Shown here piece after piece: positions 55,555 through 64,000 of a stretch of DNA of 64,000 nucleotides. Under the pieces are notes generated by a model that saw nothing but the letters and a program-made list of their open reading frames with translations, was not told the origin of the DNA and did not search any database. The DNA is from Rivularia sp. T60_A2020_040 (GTDB lineage: Bacteria > Cyanobacteriota > Cyanobacteriia > Cyanobacteriales > Nostocaceae). Within the stretch, counting starts at the first letter, position 1, and each line of letters opens with the position of its first letter. The stretch is taken from contig JACYMD010000059.1 in NCBI GenBank assembly GCA_015272215.1, forward strand, positions 1-64,000, read 5' to 3'. Both the position numbers and the translations under genes were made by a program.

Positions 55555-55736
55555 TTTAATAACTTTAATAACTAACATGGTGAGTACTAGACTTAACAAA
55601 GTTTAATAAACATCCAGCTTAATAACGATATATTCTGCTCTTATATCAAACTTGGATAAACAATAAAGATTCATAACTAATTCAGCGAATATGTTTATCG
55701 ATAATTTGTAATATAGAAAAAGTCTGAGGAGGTTCG

Positions 55737-58451
55737 ATGAAAACTTCTACTTTCCAGTTTGGGTTTGTTCGCGGGAGTATTGTATTATCCTTGATGCTTG
55801 CTTCAATTCCAGTTGGGGCAGAAATTATTCCCGATAATACTTTGCCAACCAATTCTGTTGTTACACCCCAAGGAAACCTTAGACTAATTCAAGAAGGTAC
55901 CCGGCATGGTGGGAACCTGTTCCACAGTTTTGAAGAGTTTTCGATTGAATCCGGTAATACTGCCCGTTTTGAACATGATTCAGTCATTGAGAACATTATT
56001 ACCCGGGTAAGGGGATCAGCTTCTAATATTGACGGTATTATTCAAACACTTATCAATGGAACTACAGATGATAAAGGTAATGCTAATCTTTTTATTATCA
56101 ATCCCAATGGTATCATCTTCGGACAAAATGCCAGTTTAGATATCGGTGGCTCATTTATTGGCAGTACGGCAGATAGCATTAAATTTGCTGATAGAACCGA
56201 ATTTAGCGTTACTAATGCTCAAAACTCAGCTTTGTTGACTGTCAGTGTTCCTCTAGGGCTTCAATTTGGTTCAAATCCGGGAGAAATTAAGAATAGCTCT
56301 CAGGTAAGTCCTAATGGTAAATCCAATCTTGCTGGTTCACCTTTTGGACTTCAAGTTCGAGCTACTAAAACTCTTGGATTGGTAGGAGGTAATGTTTCTC
56401 TAGAAGGAGGTAATTTAACAGCTACAGAAGGAAGAATTGAGTTAGGTAGTGTTGCGGGTAATAGCTTCGTCAGTCTCAATAAAATAGAAACTGGTTATAA
56501 ACTCGGATATACAGGTGTAAAAGACTTTGGAGATATTACCCTTCTTGACAAGGCTAGTCTTGGTGACAGTGGTGAAGGTGGTAATGCGATACAAGTACAG
56601 GGTAAGAATATAAATCTCACGGATTCATTCATTTTTTCTAATGCAAAAAACTCAACTTCAAGGAATAATGTAGAAATTAATGGCTCTGAATCGGTAAAAT
56701 TAAGTGAAAAATCGCAAATTCTATCCATTGTCGGAGGTGAAGCTAAAGCAGGAAATGTGATTGTGAAAACTCCATCTTTGGAATTAAATGGGGGCGCAAT
56801 AGTCGCAATATTGGCTCAAGGTAAAGGTGAAGCGGGAGATGTGAAAGTAGAAACTTCGTCTTTGGAATTAAGTGGAGGTGCAAAAATCCAAGCTTTGGCT
56901 GGAGGTGAAGCTAAAGCAGGAAATGTGGAAGTGACTTCAGATTCGATAAAACTCGATGGTAATGGTAACACTTCTCCTCTCACTGGTTTGATTACTCGGA
57001 CTAATAATAGTACAGGTAATGGTGGTAATATAAACATTGAAACTAGACAATTAAGTATTAAAGGTGGAGCCGTTATTGATGCCTCAACAAGTGGTACAGG
57101 TAATGCAGGTAATGTCTCAGTGGATGCGGATACTATAGAACTTGAGGGTACGGGTATAGATGCAAAGAGGAATTTGTTACCCAGTGGAATTGTTGCTCAA
57201 GTGGCAAGTGGAGCCGGGAATAGAGGTAATGCGGGAACTCTAAAAATTGAAACTAGACAACTTACTCTGCAATCAGGAGCGCAGATATCTAGTGCAGGGC
57301 GTAAAAATGGTAATGGAGGAAATGTAAATATCACAGCCTCAGATTTGATTACAATTACCGGGAGTTCACCCACCGCAACATTAGAAAGTGGTAGCAGTGG
57401 CATTTTTGCTACCGCTGAAGGTGAAGAAGCCACTGGCAACCCCGGACAATTAGATATTACTACCGGACTGCTAACGGTAGAAAATGGCGGTAAAATATCA
57501 GCAAATAATAGAAGTACTGGACAAAAACCAGGAAACTTAAGCTTGAATGTTGACAAGTTGGTCATCCGTAATGGAGGCTTAGTTCAAGCTGCCACTTTTA
57601 ATACAGGTCCTGGTGGTAATTTAACGGTTAATGCCAAGGATTCTGTAGAAGTTTGGGGTACTGGTATTCTTGGTGAGGATATTCCTGTTGTAAGCAACAT
57701 TACAGTGAGCAGCGAGGGTACTGGTACAGCAGGTAACTTAGAAATCACAGCCGATAGAATTGAATTAGAGAATCAAGGCAAACTCACAGGTGAAACCAAA
57801 GCCGATGCTGATGGCGGTAATATTACCTTGAATCTCAATGAATCATTGTTATTGCGTCGTCAAAGTCAAATTTCTACTTCTGCGGGTACAGAATCCACTC
57901 CCGGCAATGGTGGTAATATTGAAATTAATGCCCCTAATGGTTTTATCGTTGCCATACCCAAAGAAAACAGCGACATCACCGCTAATGCTTTTACAGGTAG
58001 GGGTGGTAATATTGAAATTAACTCACTCGGTATCTTTGGTATCGAACCCCGCACCCAGCAAACTGATCAAAGCGATATTACAGCCAGTTCCGAATTGGGT
58101 GTTCAAGGTTTAACGACTATTAATGCACCTGATAATAGCACTATTGAAAATAGCCTTATAGAACTACCAGAAAACCTCATCGATAGCGAAGCTTTAATTG
58201 CAAGTAGTTGCGTAGTCAGAAGTCGCGAAACAAACGGTACTTTCTTTATTACTGGTAGTCAAGGTTTCCCTTATAGTCCCGGTGATGCAGTACCTTCTAG
58301 CTATTCTACCATTGGAGTGCAATCTGTACCAAATAGTATATCTGAAAAACCGCGTCGTCGCTGGAAAATGGGAGACCCCATTGTTGAACCATCGGGGGTT
58401 TATCGTTTGACGAATGGGCGACGTATACTTAGTCGGGAGTGTGGGAAGTGA
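55737..58451 (+). CDS. TpsA2: second filamentous-haemagglutinin-type secreted protein
   Basis: The 904-residue paralogue has a signal peptide (about 12-29), a TPS domain (EGTRHGGNLFHSFEEFSI, NANLFIINPNGIIFGQNASLDIGGSF) and a beta-helix of GNAGNVxVxxxxIELxGTG-type units. It lacks the long identical tandem units of TpsA1. From about residue 700 it closely follows TpsA1, including PKENSDITANAFTGRGGN and the last 90 residues with SSCVVRSRE and KPRRRW. AGGAGG lies five bases before the ATG, and a strong terminator follows the gene. No own TpsB is adjacent, so it probably shares the TpsB at 52276. Confidence 0.93.
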   Translation: MKTSTFQFGFVRGSIVLSLMLASIPVGAEIIPDNTLPTNSVVTPQGNLRLIQEGTRHGGNLFHSFEEFSIESGNTARFEHDSVIENIITRVRGSASNIDGIIQTLINGTTDDKGNANLFIINPNGIIFGQNASLDIGGSFIGSTADSIKFADRTEFSVTNAQNSALLTVSVPLGLQFGSNPGEIKNSSQVSPNGKSNLAGSPFGLQVRATKTLGLVGGNVSLEGGNLTATEGRIELGSVAGNSFVSLNKIETGYKLGYTGVKDFGDITLLDKASLGDSGEGGNAIQVQGKNINLTDSFIFSNAKNSTSRNNVEINGSESVKLSEKSQILSIVGGEAKAGNVIVKTPSLELNGGAIVAILAQGKGEAGDVKVETSSLELSGGAKIQALAGGEAKAGNVEVTSDSIKLDGNGNTSPLTGLITRTNNSTGNGGNINIETRQLSIKGGAVIDASTSGTGNAGNVSVDADTIELEGTGIDAKRNLLPSGIVAQVASGAGNRGNAGTLKIETRQLTLQSGAQISSAGRKNGNGGNVNITASDLITITGSSPTATLESGSSGIFATAEGEEATGNPGQLDITTGLLTVENGGKISANNRSTGQKPGNLSLNVDKLVIRNGGLVQAATFNTGPGGNLTVNAKDSVEVWGTGILGEDIPVVSNITVSSEGTGTAGNLEITADRIELENQGKLTGETKADADGGNITLNLNESLLLRRQSQISTSAGTESTPGNGGNIEINAPNGFIVAIPKENSDITANAFTGRGGNIEINSLGIFGIEPRTQQTDQSDITASSELGVQGLTTINAPDNSTIENSLIELPENLIDSEALIASSCVVRSRETNGTFFITGSQGFPYSPGDAVPSSYSTIGVQSVPNSISEKPRRRWKMGDPIVEPSGVYRLTNGRRILSRECGK

Positions 58452-58882
58452 ATTGATCTTAAATTTGGAATTAGTAAAACGGTTTTGAATTGAGTGAAGT
58501 ACACAAATTTTATCTGTATTGAAATCAACCGAAAACCCCGATAATAACCGCACTTTTTAGCTGCGGTTATTTTTTAGCATTACCATACAGTTTTCTGTAA
58601 TCCGAACAGCAGAATTGTGTTTTTCCCGCTTCAATAAGATGTATTGAAGACACCATAAATTGTAGTTTATTCTGTTGAGTAAATATCTTATTCTTTTATT
58701 AAAGGGCAGGGGAAATGAAGAAAGACTTTTTTTCAAACCTCAGTCAAAGGTTAAAGGTTAAAGGTCGAAGGTTAAAGGTCATATTGATATTTTAAGGTTT
58801 TTTCTCAAGGAAAAATAACCAGTTAGTTTAATTTTAAATTCAATTTGTTTGCTTAAGGAACTAGTTTACTTTTAGAGGTAAA
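58452..58882. other. Intergenic region with terminator and heptamer-like repeats
   Basis: This 431-bp gap contains the tpsA2 terminator (58543-58575) and short AAAGGTT-type tandem repeats (AAAGGTTAAAGGTTAAAGG and related) at about 58745-58780. The remainder is AT-rich and includes the promoter region of the next gene. Confidence 0.6.
58543..58575 (+). terminator. Rho-independent terminator after tpsA2
   Basis: AATAACCGCA (58543-58552) pairs with TGCGGTTATT (58562-58571) around a 9-nt loop and is followed by TTTT. It is a strong intrinsic terminator separating the secretion locus from the redox cluster. Confidence 0.9.
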
Positions 58883-60523
58883 ATGCTGAGTAAAGTATCT
58901 GAAAAAACAATGCATACCATCAGATGGGTGCTAGTAATTGGATGGTTGCTGTTAATATTCTCTCTATTTTACGACCCCATCACCCATCATTTAACTAATC
59001 CCACTAACTTCTTATCTCCCTTCCGCGACTCACTTCCACAAGTTCTTGTACAAGGAAAGCCCTTAAAAGAAGAACCTTATCCCATTGGTGCAAGAGTATT
59101 TTGGGGAATGGTTGTACCCAGCGCCATCATGATTGTACTAGTTTGTGGACACGAAACTTGGCGGCGGATTTGTCCTTTATACTTTCTTTCTCAAATTCCT
59201 CGCGCTTTAGGACTAAAACCCAGATTGAATATCAATAAAAATACTTGGTTGACGCGCAACCATTTTTACCTTCAATTTACTTTATTATTTATCGGCTTAA
59301 ACTTCCGCATCCTGTTCATCAACTCAACACGTCTGGCTTTGGGATTGTTTTTATTGACTGCGATCGCAAGTGCAATTACGGTAGTATTTTTATACGGAGG
59401 TCGTAGTTGGTGTCATTATGTTTGTCCATTTAGCATTGTTCAAACTGTTTTTACTGGTCCGCGTAGTTTATTAGGAAGTAATGCGATATCTGCATCTCCC
59501 CAAAGTATAACTCAATCAATGTGTCGTACTGTAGATACAACTACAAACCAGGAAAAAAGCGCTTGTATCGGCTGTAAATCTGCTTGTATGGACATTGACG
59601 CAGAAAAATCTTACTGGAATGACTTACAAAAACCAGGACGCAGATTTGTACAGTACGGTTATTTAGGACTGGTAATCGGTTATTTCGTCTACTACAGATT
59701 ATACGCCGGCAACTTTGATTATTACTTCTCCGGTGCTTGGACACACGAAGAAAATCAATTATCAACACTTTGGAAACCAGGTTTTTACTTATTTAACGAG
59801 CCAATTAATATACCTAAAATCATTGCAGTTCCATTAACATTAGCTTTGACAGTTGCGATAAGTTACTGGAGTTTAAGTAAAATCGAAAAAGCTTACCGTG
59901 CTTATCTCAAAAAACACAATTCCCGGATAAATTCGCAACAAGTTTTACACAGGATGCTGACGATTTGCACCTTTATAGCTTTCAACAGTTTCTTTATTTA
60001 CGGTGGAAGACCAGAAATTTTAAGATTACCGATTCCAGTACAACTATTATTTAACACCTTGGTCGTAATAGTTAGTACCATGTGGTTAGTTCGGACTTGG
60101 GGACGTAGTTTTGAGCAGTATCAAAGAGATAGTAATCTTGATAGTTTCCGTCGTCAATTGTCTAAGTTATCGATTAATAATTCTCAATTCTTAAAAGGAC
60201 GTTCTCTCGATGAATTATCATCAAATGAATTGTTTATCCTAGCTTCGGTTTTACCAGAATATCGACAAACAGACCGATTAGAAATTTATAAATCAATTCT
60301 CTTAGAAGGATTAATACAAAAAAACTTCACTTCTTCCGACAGTTTAGAAATTTTACAGGAAATACGTCAGAAATTAGCCTTGAGTGAAAACGAACATTTC
60401 TCCATACTATCAGAAATCAGCAGCGAACAACCATTTCTAATTTATCCAAATCAGATGAATAATCCTGCTAATTTTAACTTTGAACCTGCACAAACCACAT
60501 TCTTAAAAACTCATCGTCGTTAA
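58883..60523 (+). CDS. Membrane 4Fe-4S protein, NapH/CcoG-like
   Basis: The 546-residue protein has membrane segments near 14-33, 70-90, 130-150 and 155-175, then more near 255-275, 315-335 and two around 355-400. Conserved cysteines lie in CPLYFLSQIPRALG, WCHYVCPFS and CIGCKSACMD, the paired-cysteine pattern of polyferredoxin-like membrane proteins such as NapH, NosR and CcoG. These pass electrons between quinol or soluble donors and partner enzymes. The C-terminal 130 residues are soluble and of unknown fold. The FHA-reductase gene starts 24 bp downstream, so the two are very likely one operon. Confidence 0.85.
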   Translation: MLSKVSEKTMHTIRWVLVIGWLLLIFSLFYDPITHHLTNPTNFLSPFRDSLPQVLVQGKPLKEEPYPIGARVFWGMVVPSAIMIVLVCGHETWRRICPLYFLSQIPRALGLKPRLNINKNTWLTRNHFYLQFTLLFIGLNFRILFINSTRLALGLFLLTAIASAITVVFLYGGRSWCHYVCPFSIVQTVFTGPRSLLGSNAISASPQSITQSMCRTVDTTTNQEKSACIGCKSACMDIDAEKSYWNDLQKPGRRFVQYGYLGLVIGYFVYYRLYAGNFDYYFSGAWTHEENQLSTLWKPGFYLFNEPINIPKIIAVPLTLALTVAISYWSLSKIEKAYRAYLKKHNSRINSQQVLHRMLTICTFIAFNSFFIYGGRPEILRLPIPVQLLFNTLVVIVSTMWLVRTWGRSFEQYQRDSNLDSFRRQLSKLSINNSQFLKGRSLDELSSNELFILASVLPEYRQTDRLEIYKSILLEGLIQKNFTSSDSLEILQEIRQKLALSENEHFSILSEISSEQPFLIYPNQMNNPANFNFEPAQTTFLKTHRR

Positions 60524-60547
60524 CTATTCACAAGGATTTAATTAATC

Positions 60548-62032
60548 ATGAAAATCACAGCATTTAATCCCAAAATCGGTTTCTTAGAAGAAAAAAAGCT
60601 TGTTGCTTCTACAGACAAACCTTCATTGTTTTTAATTGGTAGACATCCCAACAGCGATTTAGTTTTAAATACACCAGGAGTGAGTCGAGTACATGGTTTA
60701 ATTACTTCCTTTCAGCAAAATTATTACTTTGTCGAGCTTGCTAGTACTAGTGGTTCGCGGCTGAATAATCAAGAAGTGTTGGTTAATCAAAACTGCATTT
60801 TACAGCCTGGTGATAATCTCAGAATTGGTGATTTTTTCTTATTGTTTCTATCTGAAGAAGAACAAATAAAAAAACCAGAGCCTTATTGGTTTTTAAAACC
60901 TCAAACTACTGATAATTATCACCAGATAAATTCGGGTAAACAGGATGAATTAATAGTTAATTGTTCCCAAATAGTTCAAGAAACACATGATGTTAAAACC
61001 TTTTGTTTTATTACTTCTCCACCGACAATGTTTAATTATCAACCAGGTCAATTCGTAACATTAGAACTAGAAATTGATGGTAAATTAATCAAACGTCCTT
61101 ACTCAATTTCTTCTACTCCTTCACGTCCCCATAATTTAGAAATTACCGTTAAACGAGTTCCTGCTCCAAATGATATACCCGATGCTCCTCCTGGATTAGT
61201 TTCTAACTGGTTGCACGATAATTTTACTGTTGGTAATCAAATTAAAATTAGTCCTCCAACTGGTAATTTTACGATTCAAAATAACCCCAATCGTAAATTT
61301 ATATTTATCTCTGCGGGTAGCGGTATCACACCAATGATGTCAATGTCTCGATGGTTATGTGATACAACTCCAAATGCCGATATTGTCTTTATCCACAGCG
61401 CTAAAACTGTTAACGATATCGCTTTTTGTCACGAGTTAGAATTCATGGCTAACCGACATCCCAATTTTCAACTAGCTATTAATTTAACTGGTATGCAATA
61501 TAACCCAAATTGGTTGGGATATACTGGCAGATTGAACGAGACGATGATCAAGACGATTAGCCATGATTTTCAAGAACGTATTGTATATGTTTGTGGTCCC
61601 GATGGCTTTCGAGAAAACGTTAAAGCAATATTGAGGGAGTTAGAATTTCCCATGGAAAATTACTATGAAGAAAGTTTTGGTTCTTCTAAAAAGCAAAATA
61701 AACAGCAAAAACAACCTCAATTAGTAGTAGCTGATGATACTCCAACACATTTTTACTCTAAGTCTTATGCCCCAATTCCCCAAAAAAGCAATGTTGTAGC
61801 TTTTACTAAATCTCAAAAAGAAGTAGTTTGCGATGCTAAAGAAACTATTTTACAAGCTGCTCAAAAAGAAGGGATAACATTACCCTACGGTTGTCAAATG
61901 GGAGCTTGTGGTCAATGCAAGTTACGCAAACTTTCTGGAGATGTCTATTACGAAGAAGACTTTAATTGTGAAGAGGATTATGTTCTTACTTGTGTAGCTA
62001 AAGCTGATGGAAATGTAGTTATCGAAGGCTAA
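60548..62032 (+). CDS. FHA domain - flavin reductase - 2Fe-2S ferredoxin fusion
   Basis: Three modules in 494 residues. An FHA domain (about 20-105) has GRHPNSDLVLN, SRVHG and STSGSRLN, the phosphothreonine-binding loop positions. A ferredoxin-NAD(P)+-reductase-type module (about 130-380) has the FAD motif RPYSISSTPS, nucleotide motif SAGSGITPMM and YVCGPDGF. A plant-type 2Fe-2S domain (about 405-494) has YGCQMGACGQC and LTCVA, with all four cysteines. The flavin and iron-sulphur parts match Hcr- or oxygenase-reductase-like electron carriers. The N-terminal FHA domain is unusual and would let a Ser/Thr kinase signal or a phosphoprotein partner control location or activity. It follows the 4Fe-4S gene by 24 bp. 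Confidence 0.9.
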   Translation: MKITAFNPKIGFLEEKKLVASTDKPSLFLIGRHPNSDLVLNTPGVSRVHGLITSFQQNYYFVELASTSGSRLNNQEVLVNQNCILQPGDNLRIGDFFLLFLSEEEQIKKPEPYWFLKPQTTDNYHQINSGKQDELIVNCSQIVQETHDVKTFCFITSPPTMFNYQPGQFVTLELEIDGKLIKRPYSISSTPSRPHNLEITVKRVPAPNDIPDAPPGLVSNWLHDNFTVGNQIKISPPTGNFTIQNNPNRKFIFISAGSGITPMMSMSRWLCDTTPNADIVFIHSAKTVNDIAFCHELEFMANRHPNFQLAINLTGMQYNPNWLGYTGRLNETMIKTISHDFQERIVYVCGPDGFRENVKAILRELEFPMENYYEESFGSSKKQNKQQKQPQLVVADDTPTHFYSKSYAPIPQKSNVVAFTKSQKEVVCDAKETILQAAQKEGITLPYGCQMGACGQCKLRKLSGDVYYEEDFNCEEDYVLTCVAKADGNVVIEG

Positions 62033-62116
62033 TATATCATACTTGGACGCACCAAAAAAGCAACGCAAGATGACAATTTGACACTTGAATTTCCGATAAT
62101 TAATTAACTCAAAATC

Positions 62117-62152
62117 AACTCAATAATTAACTCAATAATTAACTCAATAATT
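62117..62152. repeat. Tandem 12-bp repeat upstream of haloperoxidase gene
   Basis: AACTCAATAATT occurs three times without gaps (62117-62152), flanked by partial copies (AACTCAAAATC at 62106, AACTCAAAA at 62153). It ends 11 bp before the next start codon and replaces the usual ribosome binding site region. Confidence 0.8.
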
Positions 62153-62163
62153 AACTCAAAAAA

Positions 62164-64000
62164 ATGCAAAACTCCAACTTATACAATCATACCAACTGCA
62201 CTCACGAATACAATGTGGAAAAACAACTTCCTAATCAAGTTGAACTTCAAATTGACCCAAATACTCAATTAGTAACCGTTGACAACGAAACTCCAACAGT
62301 TTCCGTAATGTGGGACAAAGCTGTTCAACAAGCTGTAATTAATACATCACCAGGTCCGACAGTTGCATCTCGTGCTTATGCAATGTTGCATACTGCTACA
62401 TACAACGCTTGGTCAGCATACGATCCCACAGCGATGTCAACTCAACTTGGTGATTATTTGCAGCGTCCCGATGCGGAAATTACTGACGCGAATAAATCGG
62501 AAGCAATGAGTTATGCTGCTTATCGAGTTTTAAACGACCTATTCCCCACCCAAACAGAGATTTTTGAGCAATTGATGGGTGAATTGGGCTTAGATACGAG
62601 CAATGATACTACCGATATTACCACGGCTGCTGGTATTGGTAATATAATGGCAGAGGAATTATTGGCATTTCGTCATCAAGATGGTTCTAACCAGTTAGCT
62701 GACAGCCCAAATGGAACTGATGGGGTTGCTTATTCAGATACCACTAATTATCAAGCCGTTAATGCTCCTGGTGATATTGTCGATATCGAACGTTGGACAC
62801 CAGAAACAGTACCAATTGATGCACAACCGGGGACAGAAGCATCTACTCAACAGTTTCTGACACCTCAATGGGGTAGTGTTACACCTTTTGCTTTAGAATC
62901 TGGTGAGCAATTCCGTCCAGAAGCACCAAAACCATTTTTGCTGGTAGATGGAGATGTAAATTTAAAAGAGAAAACAATTACCCTTGAAGATGGCTCTGTA
63001 TTAGATATCAATAAAAATCTGATTGGAGATGTAATTAACCCCGAATTTATCGCTCAAGTACAAGAAGTTATTGATATCAGCGCTAACCTTACCGACGAGC
63101 AAAAATTAGTTGCAGAGTTTTGGGAAATGGGTGGTGGAACTTCCTTTCCTCCCGGTACTTGGATGACTTTTGGACAATTCGCCTCGGCACGAGATCATAA
63201 TACCCTGGATCAAGATGCTCAATTATTCTTTGGTTTGGGTAACGCAGTGTTTGATGCAGGTATCGCTACTTGGGAAGCCAAAACCCACTATGATTATACT
63301 CGTCCAGTCAGAGCAATTCGGGAATTGGGGGAACTGGGATTAATCGGGGAATTCAATCAAGAACTCGGTGGGTTTGCAATTGACGCATGGAAACCAGGAG
63401 AAGGAACTCAGACAATATTAGCAACTGATTTCCTTACCTTTCAAACTCCTGGAGGAAATCCTTCACCACCTTTTGCTGAATATACCTCCGGACACAGTGG
63501 CTTTAGCGCTGCGGGTGCAGAGATATTACAATTGTTCACAGGTAGCGATGAATTTGGTGCTTCTGTAAGCTTTAACACGGGTGCATCTCGTTTTGAACCA
63601 GGTCAAACTCCTTCGCAACCAGTTACTTTAGAGTGGGATACCTTCAGTGAAGCTGCGGAAGAAGCTGGTATTTCTCGTCTCTACGGTGGAATTCATTTTA
63701 CTGATGGTGATGTTAACGGAGGAATATTGGGAAAACAGGTAGGACAAGCAGTATGGGATAAAACTCAATACTTTATCAACGGTGGATACGAAAGTATAAT
63801 TGACACCAATGAAGATTATATTCTGAATGGCGGAATATGGGATGATACTCTAAACATTGTAAATACAGAGTTTGATGAGAGTATTATTCCACTAAGTGGC
63901 TCTTCAAACGATTATTACCTTGGTGTTTCTCCACAAGAAACAAGTATATTTTTTAATGATGATGTCATCCCCGAATCCAGTACGATGGTTGTAGATATAC
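62164..64000 (+). CDS. Vanadium-dependent haloperoxidase family protein (3' end outside window)
   Basis: An open frame starts at ATG 62164 and is still open at 64000 (612 codons), so the gene is cut by the window edge. It has the conserved VHPO/PAP2 vanadate-binding pattern: K-x6-RP in KTHYDYTRP, SGH in YTSGHSGFS and R..GGIH in SRLYGGIHFTDGD. The N-terminal helical part (VASRAYAMLHTATYNAWSAYDP) is typical of bacterial family members. No signal peptide is visible; the final residues in view look like a start of a C-terminal beta-rich extension. Such enzymes oxidise halides with peroxide or act as phosphatases. It follows the reductase gene by 131 bp. Confidence 0.88.
   Translation, partial: MQNSNLYNHTNCTHEYNVEKQLPNQVELQIDPNTQLVTVDNETPTVSVMWDKAVQQAVINTSPGPTVASRAYAMLHTATYNAWSAYDPTAMSTQLGDYLQRPDAEITDANKSEAMSYAAYRVLNDLFPTQTEIFEQLMGELGLDTSNDTTDITTAAGIGNIMAEELLAFRHQDGSNQLADSPNGTDGVAYSDTTNYQAVNAPGDIVDIERWTPETVPIDAQPGTEASTQQFLTPQWGSVTPFALESGEQFRPEAPKPFLLVDGDVNLKEKTITLEDGSVLDINKNLIGDVINPEFIAQVQEVIDISANLTDEQKLVAEFWEMGGGTSFPPGTWMTFGQFASARDHNTLDQDAQLFFGLGNAVFDAGIATWEAKTHYDYTRPVRAIRELGELGLIGEFNQELGGFAIDAWKPGEGTQTILATDFLTFQTPGGNPSPPFAEYTSGHSGFSAAGAEILQLFTGSDEFGASVSFNTGASRFEPGQTPSQPVTLEWDTFSEAAEEAGISRLYGGIHFTDGDVNGGILGKQVGQAVWDKTQYFINGGYESIIDTNEDYILNGGIWDDTLNIVNTEFDESIIPLSGSSNDYYLGVSPQETSIFFNDDVIPESSTMVVDI

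Overview
The window is about 64 kb of AT-rich DNA from a filamentous, probably heterocyst-forming cyanobacterium (Nostocales, perhaps Rivulariaceae-like). This assignment is inferred from content. HIP1 octamers (GCGATCGC, for example near 555, 4337, 5787, 28853, 43031 and 59359) are frequent. There is a high-light-inducible protein gene, and there are many families typical of these genomes: AAA-like/WD40 and kinase/TPR proteins, CHAT, two-partner secretion, PEP-CTERM, and a hybrid kinase with GAF domains. Short tandem repeats and dispersed palindromes fill the gaps. I saw no rRNA, tRNA, CRISPR array, complete IS element or phage.

Layout. 1-8.1 kb: an AAA-like protein with an N-terminal vMAP-type helical domain whose start codon seems lost, three small secreted or unknown genes, a large AAA-WD40 membrane protein and a Tat-exported GH5-type hydrolase. 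8.2-13 kb: a GAF-rich hybrid histidine kinase overlapping a response regulator with a degenerate GGDEF domain. 13.4-15.6 kb: a convergent type II restriction-modification pair (XRE-BsaWI-like nuclease and beta-class methyltransferase) with a MITE-like element in front of the methyltransferase. 15.7-25.3 kb: DUF3754 protein, WD40 protein, a small hli gene, alanine dehydrogenase, DUF389 protein, UbiD-family decarboxylase and a four-helix-bundle protein. 25.3-37 kb: a likely kinase-dead Ser/Thr kinase-TPR protein, PutA, acetyltransferase, PH-domain protein, aldo/keto reductase, GH10-like hydrolase and 5'-nucleotidase. 37.4-45 kb: a DUF6036 nucleotidyltransferase two-gene module, two tandem seven-repeat FG-GAP proteins, an acyltransferase and aminopeptidase P. 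45.2-58.5 kb: a surface-protein locus with a CHAT-TPR protease-like protein divergent from TpsA1, then TpsB, a PEP-CTERM protein and TpsA2. 58.9-64 kb: a redox cluster with a membrane 4Fe-4S protein, an FHA-flavin reductase-2Fe-2S fusion and a vanadium haloperoxidase-family enzyme cut by the window edge.

How genes work together. The kinase and regulator are translationally coupled and probably form one phosphorelay. TpsB lies between two TpsA genes and probably exports both. The membrane 4Fe-4S protein and the FHA reductase are 24 bp apart and could pass NAD(P)H electrons to or from the membrane. The restriction enzyme and methyltransferase share 18 bp at their 3' ends. The strongest candidates for new biology are the FHA-reductase/4Fe-4S/haloperoxidase cluster, the XRE-fused restriction enzyme with a MITE in its partner's promoter region, and the CHAT/two-partner-secretion locus. 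All functions are read from motifs and family memory; no search was run.
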